Shown: positions 17,063-24,279 of the stretch, in pieces
Numbering within the stretch: position 1 is the first letter of the stretch
How the letters are laid out: the number at the start of each line of letters is the position of its first letter
Origin: an uncultured Eubacterium sp.
Lineage (GTDB): Bacteria; Bacillota; Clostridia; Lachnospirales; Lachnospiraceae
Length of the DNA: 64,000 nt
Direction of reading: 5' to 3'
NCBI GenBank assembly: GCA_910586225.1
Contig: CAJUIL010000021.1
Location: 3,355 to 67,354, forward strand
Notes under the pieces: model-generated
What the model saw: only the letters and a program-made list of their open reading frames with translations
Database searches by the model: none
Told to the model about the DNA's origin: nothing
Position numbers and translations under genes: made by a program

Positions 17063-17935
17063 ATGGCTAAGACAAGATCAGAGCAGGTTGGTGGTACAAA
17101 AACGACCATTCTAACGATGCTTTCCACGGGGATGTTTGTATTAGTAAGCTTTATTATTGTTTTTCCTGTGCTTGCCGGATTCCTTGCATCTTTCCGGCCG
17201 GGCCAGGAGCTGTTCCGCAAGGGTTTGTCACTCAACCTTGATTTTTCTACCATGACGTTGAAAAATTATAAGTATATCTTCAGTGGCAACGCGGATTCCT
17301 TAAGATACTTAAATTCGTTTAAGAACAGCTTGTTTTTAACGTTTGTAACGGTTGTGGGGACGTTGGTTGTTTGCTATTTTATTGCATATGGTATTTCGAT
17401 GTATGATTTTAAGCTTCGCAACGTACTGTTTTTCCTTGTGATCGCGACGATGATGGTTCCGTTTGAAATCCTGATGCTTCCATTATATCAGGAGATCATT
17501 AAGCTGAACCTGACCGATACGACATGGGGCGTTGTGCTTCCCGGTGTTTGTAGTGCGTCCACGATCTTCTTTTTCCGGCAATATATGATCGGCCTGCCGA
17601 AGGAGCTGCTGGAGGCTGGACGTATTGACGGAGCGACGGAGTATGGGATCTGCGTCAAAGTTATGCTTCCGATCGTGAAGCCGGCGTTTGCTTCGATGGC
17701 AATCCTGACTTCTATGGGGTCTTGGAACAACCTGCTGTGGCCGATGCTTGTATACAGAAGCCAGTCAAAATTTACGCTTCCTGTCTATTTAAACGGGCTA
17801 TTGAATCCATATGGGAATAACTATGATATCCTGATCGCAGGTTCCATGTTTTCCATTATACCGGTATTAGCAGTATTCCTCTGCTTCCAGAGTTATTTTG
17901 TAGACGGTATGGTTGCCGGGGCGGTGAAGGGCTAA
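17063..17935 (+). CDS. sugar ABC transporter permease (MalG/AraQ type)
   Basis: 290 residues, six predicted membrane helices. The EAA motif reads LEAGRIDGATEYGICVKVML with the conserved Gly/Asp. Its SD lies inside the end of the preceding gene (AAAGGAGGAGAGG). It partners the upstream permease in carbohydrate import, type CUT1. A terminator follows at 17961-17999, so the glycosidase genes downstream form a separate unit or depend on read-through. Confidence 0.88.
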   Translation: MAKTRSEQVGGTKTTILTMLSTGMFVLVSFIIVFPVLAGFLASFRPGQELFRKGLSLNLDFSTMTLKNYKYIFSGNADSLRYLNSFKNSLFLTFVTVVGTLVVCYFIAYGISMYDFKLRNVLFFLVIATMMVPFEILMLPLYQEIIKLNLTDTTWGVVLPGVCSASTIFFFRQYMIGLPKELLEAGRIDGATEYGICVKVMLPIVKPAFASMAILTSMGSWNNLLWPMLVYRSQSKFTLPVYLNGLLNPYGNNYDILIAGSMFSIIPVLAVFLCFQSYFVDGMVAGAVKG

Positions 17936-17960
17936 AAGCCGAGCGGCATAAAATATAGAA

Positions 17961-17999
17961 AAGAACGACCGGCTGAGACTGGGCTGGCCGTTCTTTTTT
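17961..17999 (+). terminator. intrinsic terminator after permeases
   Basis: AAGAACG-A-CCGGC (from 17961) pairs with GCTGG-C-CGTTCTT, one mismatch and one wobble, then TTTT. Confidence 0.75.
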
Positions 18000-18071
18000 A
18001 TCGGACTGTGATACGCACAGCAATGTGCTCCTAAAGGATATGAGTATAAAAAGTAGAAAGAAGGAACTGGA

Positions 18072-19028
18072 ATGGATACGAAATTAACGTATAATGAGCC
18101 GTGGATCTCGCAGCGGGCGGATCCTTATGTGTACAGGCATACGGACGGCGTATATTATTTTACAGCGTCGGTGCCTGCTTATGATAGTATCTGCCTGCGC
18201 AGGGCGGACAGTCTGGCAGGGCTTCCGCAGGCGGAAGAGGTCGAGGTGTGGCACAAGCATGAGGAAGGCCCGATGAGCATTCATATCTGGGCGCCGGAGC
18301 TGCATTATCTGGATGGCAAATGGTATATTTATTATGCAGGCGGCGATAAGGACGATGTATGGGAGATACGCCCTTATGTACTGGAATGTATGGGGAACGA
18401 CCCGATGAAAGACCCATGGAGAGAGCTTGGTAAAATGAAGAGGGCGCCGGAGGACGAGTTTTCCTTTGAAGCGTTCTCGCTGGATGCCACGGTATTTGAT
18501 AATAAAGGCGAATATTTTTATGTCTGGGCGGAAAAGGTCGGTGTTGGCAAGCAGATTTCCAACCTGTATATTGCGAAAATGGCAAGCCCGCATCAGCTGC
18601 AGACGGTACAGGTGCTATTAACAACGCCGGATTATGACTGGGAGCGCGTCGGCTTTTGGGTAAACGAAGGCCCGGCGGTCATTAAGCATGGAGGGAAGCT
18701 GTTTTTGACGTATTCCGCCAGTGAGACGGGAGAGCATTATTGTATGGGGATGCTGTCGGCAGATATGGAAGCCGACCTTCTTGACCCGTTGTCATGGAAA
18801 AAGGAGCGTTACCCGGTGCTTTGCACGGATGCATCCAAAAAGATATTCGGGCCTGGGCATAATTCGTTTACGACGGATGATGAGGGAAACGATATTATGG
18901 TATACCATCTGCGGACAGAAGCAAAGATCGAAGGAAATCCGCTGTATAATCCGAACCGCCACGCATGTCTGATGAAAGTGCGCTGGGACGAGCGGGGATG
19001 GCCTGTTTTTACTTATGAGGATGAATAA
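18072..19028 (+). CDS. glycoside hydrolase family 43 (arabinosidase / xylosidase type)
   Basis: 318 residues, no signal peptide, so cytoplasmic. The five-bladed propeller acids are visible: general base Asp17 (RADPYVY), Asp138 (SLDATVF) and acid Glu199 (VNEGPAV). HxxAPELHYLDGKWYIYY is typical of GH43. It probably trims arabino- or xylo-oligosaccharides imported by the upstream transporter. Its neighbour is a GH51 arabinofuranosidase starting 77 nt downstream, so the two likely work in sequence. Exact linkage specificity cannot be told by eye. Confidence 0.85.
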   Translation: MDTKLTYNEPWISQRADPYVYRHTDGVYYFTASVPAYDSICLRRADSLAGLPQAEEVEVWHKHEEGPMSIHIWAPELHYLDGKWYIYYAGGDKDDVWEIRPYVLECMGNDPMKDPWRELGKMKRAPEDEFSFEAFSLDATVFDNKGEYFYVWAEKVGVGKQISNLYIAKMASPHQLQTVQVLLTTPDYDWERVGFWVNEGPAVIKHGGKLFLTYSASETGEHYCMGMLSADMEADLLDPLSWKKERYPVLCTDASKKIFGPGHNSFTTDDEGNDIMVYHLRTEAKIEGNPLYNPNRHACLMKVRWDERGWPVFTYEDE

Positions 19029-19105
19029 GCTGGATAGCGGACAGAAGCGATACGGCATGGATGCGTCTGCAGACGGCCGTGTTGGATAGGAAAGGGAGAT
19101 AGTGT

Positions 19106-20614
19106 ATGGCAAAATTAGTCATTAATGAGGCGAAAAAGCAAGGGAAGATTGAGCCGGAGGTATACGGCCAGTTTTCTGAGCATTTGGGAAGGGGTATTTA
19201 CGAGGGCCTGTTTGTAACGGAGGATTCTGGTATCGCAAATGTGAACGGGATGCGCACGGATGTCGTGGAAGCGTTAAAGGAGCTGGAGGTGCCTGTACTG
19301 CGCTGGCCGGGCGGATGCTTTGCCGATGAATATCACTGGAAGGACGGCATTGGGCCGAAGGAAACCCGCAAGCGGATGGTTAACACGAACTGGGGCGGCG
19401 TTGTAGAGGATAACAGCTTTGGGACGCATGAGTTTATGGAGCTGTGCCGTCAGCTTGGCTGCAAGACGTATGTCAATGGCAATCTTGGCAGCGGTACAGT
19501 GCAGGAAATGGCGGAGTGGATTGAGTATATGACGTTTGATGGCATATCGCCGATGGCTGACCTGCGTAAGAAAAACGGGCACGATGCGCCATGGAAGGTC
19601 GACTATTTTGGCGTGGGCAATGAAAACTGGGGCTGCGGCGGCAATATGAACCCGGAGCACTATGCGAATGAATACCGCCGTTACCAGACGTTTGTAAAAA
19701 ATCTGGATCCGGATCAAGAGCCGATCCAAAAAGTCTGCTGCGGCGCCAATGTAGCTGATTATTATTGGACAAGGGATGTTCTGAAAACCTGCTTTTCTCA
19801 TGTAGAAAAGAAAGCGCATGGGCATATGGACCATTTGTCGCTGCATTATTATGTGCATCCGAAAGGCTGGGAGATCAAGGGAAGCGCGACTGATTTCGAC
19901 GAAGAGACTTGGTATCAAACGCTGTACAAGGCGCTGTATATCGAAGAGCTGATCGAGCGGCACGGTACGATCATGGACCATTTTGACCCGGAGAAGAAAA
20001 TAGGGATGGCCATAGACGAATGGGGCACCTGGTATACGTGCGAGCCGGGCACGGATCCGGGCTTTTTGTATCAGCAGAATACGGTACGAGATGCGCTTGT
20101 GGCGGGGATCACGATGAATATTTTCAACAAGCACTGTGACCGTGTAAAGATGGCGTGTATTGCGCAGACCGTTAATGTGCTGCAGGCGATGCTGCTGACG
20201 GAAGGCGAAAAAATGATCAAGACGCCGACTTACCATGTCTTTCATATGTACCGCCACCACCAGGGGGCAAACCTGCTTGGCAGCGAGCTGACCGGTGTGG
20301 AGGATATCGGCATGGGAGAATGGCTTGTGCCAAAGGTAACCGAATCCGTATCGGAAAAGGACGGGATCATCACAATGACACTTAACAACCTGTCTGCGTC
20401 TGAGCAAGAGGAAGTAGATGTACACTTTATCGGAGACAGGGATCATAAGGTATTGGAAGCGAGGATTGTAACGCATGAGGATATGCATACGTATAACACG
20501 TTTGACGAGCCGGATAAGGTAACAGAGCAGGCGTTTAACGGCTATACGCTGCAGGGAAGCAGGATGAAGCTTGTGCTTCCAGTATGCAGTGTGGTGGAAA
20601 TCCGCGTAAAATAG
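19106..20614 (+). CDS. abfA: alpha-L-arabinofuranosidase, GH51
   Basis: 502 residues, typical GH51 length. The acid/base Glu173 lies in VGNENWGCGG and the nucleophile Glu305 in AIDEWGTWY. The N-terminal YGQFSEHLGRGIYEG and RWPGGCFADEYHWKDGIGP are family hallmarks. No signal peptide. It releases terminal arabinose from oligosaccharides inside the cell. GGGAG precedes the ATG. It ends the catabolic part of the arabinoside locus; a strong stem-loop follows at 20625-20658. Confidence 0.92.
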   Translation: MAKLVINEAKKQGKIEPEVYGQFSEHLGRGIYEGLFVTEDSGIANVNGMRTDVVEALKELEVPVLRWPGGCFADEYHWKDGIGPKETRKRMVNTNWGGVVEDNSFGTHEFMELCRQLGCKTYVNGNLGSGTVQEMAEWIEYMTFDGISPMADLRKKNGHDAPWKVDYFGVGNENWGCGGNMNPEHYANEYRRYQTFVKNLDPDQEPIQKVCCGANVADYYWTRDVLKTCFSHVEKKAHGHMDHLSLHYYVHPKGWEIKGSATDFDEETWYQTLYKALYIEELIERHGTIMDHFDPEKKIGMAIDEWGTWYTCEPGTDPGFLYQQNTVRDALVAGITMNIFNKHCDRVKMACIAQTVNVLQAMLLTEGEKMIKTPTYHVFHMYRHHQGANLLGSELTGVEDIGMGEWLVPKVTESVSEKDGIITMTLNNLSASEQEEVDVHFIGDRDHKVLEARIVTHEDMHTYNTFDEPDKVTEQAFNGYTLQGSRMKLVLPVCSVVEIRVK

Positions 20615-20624
20615 GCTGATGGAA

Positions 20625-20658
20625 AAGCCCCGAAAGCTGAGAACAGCTTCCGGGGCTT
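20625..20658 (+). terminator. stem-loop after the GH51 gene
   Basis: AAGCCCCG (20625-20632) and AGCTG (20635-20639) pair with CAGCT (20644-20648) and CGGGGCTT (20651-20658). No T-run, so termination efficiency is uncertain. Confidence 0.5.
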
Positions 20659-20678
20659 ATGACTGTGTGGAAAACGGC

Positions 20679-20706
20679 TTGAAAAATAAAAAGGATATGT
20701 TATAAT
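20679..20706 (+). promoter_or_regulatory. sigma-A promoter for the 20737 gene and yesL
   Basis: TTGAAA (20679-20684), 16-nt spacer, TATAAT (20701-20706); the ATG lies 31 nt after the -10. Confidence 0.6.
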
Positions 20707-20736
20707 GTTCAGACAGGGAGGGAGAATTTCAGTACC

Positions 20737-21390
20737 ATGAAGGATAACAAGAAAAAAAGCAGGCTTGTGCCCGGCGAATATCTGGTTGCGGCAATTTTTG
20801 CGGCAGTCATTGTTTTTGGTGTCTGGATGGCGATGCGGGCGGATGCAGGGAAGCGTAAAAGCGTGGAGGGTACGTATTCATGCGAATATCCGATCAACGG
20901 CTCGCAGGATAAGTCGATCACGGTTTACTATAAGTTCGACGCAAAGGAAGGGACGTTTGAGGAGCTGTGGGGCGAACGTACTTTGCTGACAGGCAGCTAT
21001 ACTGTGGAAGGAGATACGCTGACACTTGTCACCGACGGGAAGGAGGATACCGGGGCAAAGAGTGAGACGATCACATTTTTGATCCAGGACCGCCTGCTGC
21101 TGGACCGGCAGTATTTATATGAAGGAAGTCTGCCTCCGGATGATACATTTGACGCGGAATGTACGATGAAGGATTTTGCAGGGCAGGAATATATTGTGCG
21201 TTTTGCGAAAGACGGCAGCTATACGTATACGATCAAGGCGTTATCCGCAGACGGTGACGACAAGGTGATGAAGGGAACCTATGAACGAGAGGGCGATTTG
21301 ATCCACCGTACGAATGCGGATGGTGGGCCGATGACGGATTTTTATGTTTATGACGGAAGGCTGGCAGGTATTTTTTATACGAAGGAGTAG
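20737..21390 (+). CDS. membrane-anchored beta-rich protein, unknown function
   Basis: 217 residues. A short basic N-terminus is followed by one transmembrane helix (about 14-33) and an extracytoplasmic domain with two lipocalin-like half repeats. Each runs as GTYS/GTYE ... F...G.Y... (for example GSYTVEGDTLTLVTDG and GTYEREGDLIHRTNADG). Such repeats occur in small clostridial surface proteins. It is cotranscribed with the yesL-like gene 3 nt downstream and sits at the end of the arabinoside locus. No catalytic residues recognised. Confidence 0.6.
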   Translation: MKDNKKKSRLVPGEYLVAAIFAAVIVFGVWMAMRADAGKRKSVEGTYSCEYPINGSQDKSITVYYKFDAKEGTFEELWGERTLLTGSYTVEGDTLTLVTDGKEDTGAKSETITFLIQDRLLLDRQYLYEGSLPPDDTFDAECTMKDFAGQEYIVRFAKDGSYTYTIKALSADGDDKVMKGTYEREGDLIHRTNADGGPMTDFYVYDGRLAGIFYTKE

Positions 21391-21393
21391 GAT

Positions 21394-22044
21394 ATGAACA
21401 ATTTTTTTAGCTATGACAATGGATTTTTCCGGGTGGTCAATAAGATTGTGGACTGCTTTTGGGCGAGTATTTTGTGGATGGTGTTCTGCCTGCCGATCGT
21501 TACGGCGGGAACTGCTACGACGGCCTTGTATTATACCGTGCATAAATCGCTGCGCGGAAACAGGGGCTATGTCTGGCGGAGCTTTTGGTACTCGTTTAGA
21601 ACCAATTTTAAACAGACGACCAAGATCTGGCTTATGATGCTTGTTGTGTTTGCATTTTTATTTGCCGATCATAGGATCATGCGGATGTTTGCCGAGCAGG
21701 GCTCCAAGCTGGGAATACTGTATTATTTTTTCCTGTTTCTGATGCTTTTTTGGGCGGTGTGGTGTGTCTACATTTTTACTTATTCCGCCAGGTTTGAAAA
21801 CGGACTGAAGCAGACGATGAAAAACGCGGGGCTGATCGCACTGTTAAATCTGCCGTGGTCGTTTGTAGTGCTCGCTATTTTGCTGGTGGGAATGCTGCTT
21901 GCCTGGCTGTCGCCAATATCGATCGTATTTGTACCGTCGGCGGGGATGTGGCTGTATGATATGTTTTTAGAGAATATTTTCCGCAAATATATGTCGCCGG
22001 AGGATTTAGAGAAGGAGCAGGCGTTGGATTTTGGAAATCGTTAG
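21394..22044 (+). CDS. YesL family membrane protein (DUF624)
   Basis: 216 residues with four to five hydrophobic helices. The N-terminal NFFSYDNGFFRVVNKIVDC and FCLPIVTAGTATTALYY blocks are typical of YesL/DUF624 proteins, which regularly accompany CUT1 sugar transporters in Firmicutes. Its role is unknown; association with polysaccharide uptake loci fits this context. It starts 3 nt after the preceding stop and ends at a bidirectional terminator. Confidence 0.8.
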   Translation: MNNFFSYDNGFFRVVNKIVDCFWASILWMVFCLPIVTAGTATTALYYTVHKSLRGNRGYVWRSFWYSFRTNFKQTTKIWLMMLVVFAFLFADHRIMRMFAEQGSKLGILYYFFLFLMLFWAVWCVYIFTYSARFENGLKQTMKNAGLIALLNLPWSFVVLAILLVGMLLAWLSPISIVFVPSAGMWLYDMFLENIFRKYMSPEDLEKEQALDFGNR

Positions 22045-22060
22045 GAACATAGCGTTGCAA

Positions 22061-22094
22061 AAAAGCAGCAGGGTATATCCATCCTGCTGCTTTT
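22061..22094. terminator. bidirectional terminator
   Basis: AAAAGCAGCAGG (22061-22072) pairs with CCTGCTGCTTTT (22083-22094). T-runs on both strands serve the plus-strand yesL gene and the minus-strand AICAR transformylase gene. Confidence 0.8.
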
Positions 22095-22154
22095 GTTATA
22101 GCAATGTTTTGCAATGCGTTCGCGCTTTCCGGCATCGGAATGTGCCATGTCAGA

Positions 22155-23336
22155 TCAGTGATGGAACAAGCGGATTCCGGTAAATGCCATAACCATCTGG
22201 TGTGCGTTGCACGCGTCAATCACAGCCTGATCGCGTACGGAGCCGCCAGGCTGTGCGACGTATTTGACGCCGCTTCGGTAGGCACGCTCGATATTGTCGC
22301 TGAATGGGAAGAACGCGTCTGAGCCAAGCGTAACGTCTGCGCTGTTTTTCAGCCAGGCACGTTTTTCCTCTGCGGTAAATACCGGAGGCTTTACCAGGAA
22401 GGTGCGCTCCCATACGTCGTCTCCAAGCACATCCATATAATCCTCACCGATATACAGATCGATCGCATTATCACGGTCTGCACGCTTGATATCTGTACGG
22501 AACTGCAGTCCGAGCACCTGCGGGGACTGGCGCAGAAACCAGTTGTCAGCCTTGGTGCCGGCCAGTCTTGTACAGTGGATGCGGGACTGCTGTCCGGCTC
22601 CAATGCCGATCGCCTGTCCGCCTTTGACATAGCAGACAGAGTTGGACTGGGTGTATTTCAGCGTGATCATTGCAATAGCAAGATCGATCTTGGCTGTATC
22701 CGGCAGCTCTTTATTTTCGGTAACAATGTTGCTGAAAAACGCATCGTCAATCTTTAATTCGTTGCGGCCCTGCTCAAAGGTAATGCCAAAGACTTCTTTT
22801 TTCTCGATCGGAGCCGGCGTATAATTCGGGTCGATCTCAATGACATTGTAGGTACCGCGTTTTTTTGTTTTCAGGATTTCCAAAGCTTCCGGCTCGTAGC
22901 CAGGAGCAATAATGCCGTCGGATACCTCGTGGCTGATAAACTCTGCCGTAGGGACGTCGCACGGATCGGACAGTGCGATAAAATCGCCGAATGACGACAT
23001 ACGGTCAGCGCCTCTGGCACGGACGTAAGCACTTGCCAGCGGAGAATACTGTATTGGATAGTCGTTAGCCCAGTAGATTTTACGTTCGGTTTCATTTAAA
23101 GGAAGTCCGACAGCGGCGCCGGCAGGGGATACGTGTTTAAAGGAGGTCGCGGCCGCAAGGCCGGTTGCTTTCTTTAATTCCGTTACCAGCTGCCAGCCGT
23201 TTAGGGCGTCTAAAAAATTGATGTAGCCAGGTTTGCCGTTTAAGACGCGGATTGGGAGAGGGGCAGCGTCCTGCATATAGATGCGGGAAGGCGTTTGGTT
23301 TGGATTGCATCCGTATTTTAGTTCCAATTCGTTCAT
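22155..23336 (-). CDS. stand-alone AICAR transformylase (PurH-like)
   Basis: 393 residues. It corresponds to the AICAR formyltransferase half of PurH without the MGS/IMP-cyclohydrolase domain. Family features: KYGCNPNQTPSRIY at the N-terminus, TSFKHVSPAGAAVG with the catalytic Lys-His pair, GDFIALSD, YTQSNSVCYVKGGQAIGIGAGQQSR, and GGSVRDQAVIDACN near the C-terminus. It uses 10-formyl-THF to formylate AICAR, the penultimate step of purine synthesis; IMP cyclisation must be done by another protein. Start at 23336 after AAAGGAGAA; the longer ORF reaches through the promoter at 23400-23428. Confidence 0.88.
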   Translation of the reverse strand: MNELELKYGCNPNQTPSRIYMQDAAPLPIRVLNGKPGYINFLDALNGWQLVTELKKATGLAAATSFKHVSPAGAAVGLPLNETERKIYWANDYPIQYSPLASAYVRARGADRMSSFGDFIALSDPCDVPTAEFISHEVSDGIIAPGYEPEALEILKTKKRGTYNVIEIDPNYTPAPIEKKEVFGITFEQGRNELKIDDAFFSNIVTENKELPDTAKIDLAIAMITLKYTQSNSVCYVKGGQAIGIGAGQQSRIHCTRLAGTKADNWFLRQSPQVLGLQFRTDIKRADRDNAIDLYIGEDYMDVLGDDVWERTFLVKPPVFTAEEKRAWLKNSADVTLGSDAFFPFSDNIERAYRSGVKYVAQPGGSVRDQAVIDACNAHQMVMAFTGIRLFHH

Positions 23337-23399
23337 GGTGGGTTCTCCTTTGATTGCTCGATGTTGTGTTTTTTGACAGTGGGTCTTTTTGAGATTATA

Positions 23400-23428
23400 A
23401 TTATAGAAGAGGTGGAGTGGTTTGTCAA
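23400..23428 (-). promoter_or_regulatory. sigma-A promoter for the AICAR transformylase gene
   Basis: On the minus strand, perfect TTGACA (23423-23428), 17-nt spacer, perfect TATAAT (23400-23405). The leader is about 57 nt; no purine riboswitch is visible in it. Confidence 0.8.
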
Positions 23429-23513
23429 TATGAGAAGGCGGGTAACAGGTCAGCTTGCCTGAACTGTTACGATTGATGGATAAGGATAGATATTTGGCAG
23501 ATAAAAAAGGCTC

Positions 23514-23542
23514 TTGCAATCAAACCTAAGATATGCTATAGT
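23514..23542 (+). promoter_or_regulatory. promoter of the antisense RNA to the type I toxin
   Basis: TTGCAA (23514-23519), 17-nt spacer, TATAGT (23537-23542). The predicted start near 23549 faces the 3' end of the toxin gene. Confidence 0.65.
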
Positions 23543-23548
23543 ATAGAC

Positions 23549-23645
23549 ACAAAACGAAGAGCAACCGCCCACAAAGTGGTTGCCTCCATGTAAGGTTTAT
23601 AAACCTACCTGCACGGCCAAGTACAAGGTAGGTTTATTTATTTTC
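23549..23645 (+). ncRNA. candidate antisense antitoxin RNA (RatA-like arrangement)
   Basis: About 97 nt from the promoter at 23514-23542 to a terminator whose stem is AAACCTACCT (23601-23610) / AGGTAGGTTT (23626-23635) followed by ATTTATTTT. A first hairpin pairs GCAACC with GGTTGC around the loop at 23563-23585. It overlaps the last codons and the 3' region of the toxin mRNA on the other strand, as in TxpA/RatA-type systems. The plus-strand hairpin also gives the toxin mRNA 3' structure. Confidence 0.6.
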
Positions 23646-23733
23646 GTTTGTTCGTCCTATCAATATAGGCAAGCAGCGCAATCAGGAAATTTCCGCCCAA
23701 AAGTAACAGGCTTAATACTTCATATGTATCCAT
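23638..23733 (-). CDS. type I toxin, putative holin-like (TxpA/Fst-like) small peptide
   Basis: 31 codons: MDTYEVLSLLLLGGNFLIAL, then LAYIDRTNKRK. It has the family layout of a short polar start with YE.LS, a single hydrophobic helix (about 7-24) with GGNFLIALL, an acidic residue, and a basic tail. It is too short for usual ORF thresholds. GGGAGGTGG (23738-23747 region) lies upstream with good spacing, and a near-consensus promoter lies at 23802-23830. Family members insert in the membrane and are silenced by an antisense RNA; that RNA is predicted at 23549-23645. Confidence 0.78.
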   Translation of the reverse strand: MDTYEVLSLLLLGGNFLIALLAYIDRTNKRK

Positions 23734-23801
23734 CTGCACCACCTCCCTTCTTTTTCAAGTTAGGGAGATTTACCACCTTGTAACACGATTACTCTTTTGC
23801 G

Positions 23802-23830
23802 ATTATATCATATCTTTCAACGCTCCACAA
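23802..23830 (-). promoter_or_regulatory. sigma-A promoter of the type I toxin mRNA
   Basis: On the minus strand, TTGTGG (23825-23830), 17-nt spacer, TATAAT (23802-23807); leader about 62 nt before the toxin ATG. Confidence 0.65.
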
Positions 23831-23887
23831 CAATATTGTGAGGTGTTTGTGAAAAATAAAAAAATACTTTCCTTATAAGAAAAGATG

Positions 23888-23896
23888 TGTTATACT
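23888..23896 (+). promoter_or_regulatory. extended -10 promoter for the SCIFF precursor
   Basis: TGT followed by TATACT (23891-23896); the -35 region (TTTCCT, 23868-23873, 17-nt spacer) is weak, as often with extended -10 promoters. The leader is about 50 nt. Confidence 0.5.
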
Positions 23897-23951
23897 AGCC
23901 ACTAGGCGTATTTGATGTACGTCTTGAGTTTAAGTGAAGGGAGAGTATTTT

Positions 23952-24095
23952 ATGAAACACATCAAGACTTTAAATACCAAAAAATTGCAGAATACTGTTA
24001 AAAAAGGTGGCTGTGGTGAGTGCCAGACATCTTGCCAGTCTGCGTGTAAGACATCTTGCACTGTAGGAAATCAGACCTGCGAGCAGAGCAAATAG
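23952..24095 (+). CDS. scfA: SCIFF ranthipeptide precursor (six cysteines in forty-five)
   Basis: 47 codons. The leader MKHIKTLNTKKLQNTVKKGG is followed by the core with cysteines at 21, 24, 28, 32, 36 and 43 (CGECQTSCQSACKTSC, then TVGNQTC). This is the near-invariant SCIFF signature of Clostridia. The downstream radical SAM/SPASM maturase crosslinks cysteine sulphur to a neighbouring residue side chain (Cys to Thr in the characterised clostridial example), making a thioether peptide whose biological role is still debated. It is separated from the maturase gene by a 16-bp-arm palindrome, which likely sets the precursor-to-enzyme ratio. SD GGGAGA precedes the ATG. Confidence 0.95.
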   Translation: MKHIKTLNTKKLQNTVKKGGCGECQTSCQSACKTSCTVGNQTCEQSK

Positions 24096-24116
24096 CATAT
24101 TAGGATATGCGTATTG

Positions 24117-24178
24117 GAGCGTGTTTAAAAATTTATTCCGGTAGCAGTATGCTGCGGAATGGATTTTTAAACACGCTC
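24117..24178. repeat. large palindromic hairpin between scfA and scfB
   Basis: GAGCGTGTTTAAAAAT (24117-24132) is perfectly mirrored by ATTTTTAAACACGCTC (24163-24178). Inner arms ATTCC/GGAAT and a GTAGCA/TGCTGC apex extend the stem to nearly the whole 62 nt. There is no T-run after it, but each arm contains a T/A run. It can act as an attenuator or RNA-stability element; its form also suits a dispersed palindromic repeat. Confidence 0.75.
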
Positions 24179-24279
24179 TGAGAGTTGGAGAAGTTTACCG
24201 TTTCAGATGAGCAGAAGGGCCGTCCGCTATGCGTGCGGTCATTTGTGTGTCTTTAATTCTAGGGAGGATGGATCAGGCG

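Noticed and set aside
23580..23783. 67-codon plus-strand ORF
   Set aside because: It is the antisense of the 31-codon type I toxin gene and its leader; the minus-strand reading has promoter, SD and family pattern.
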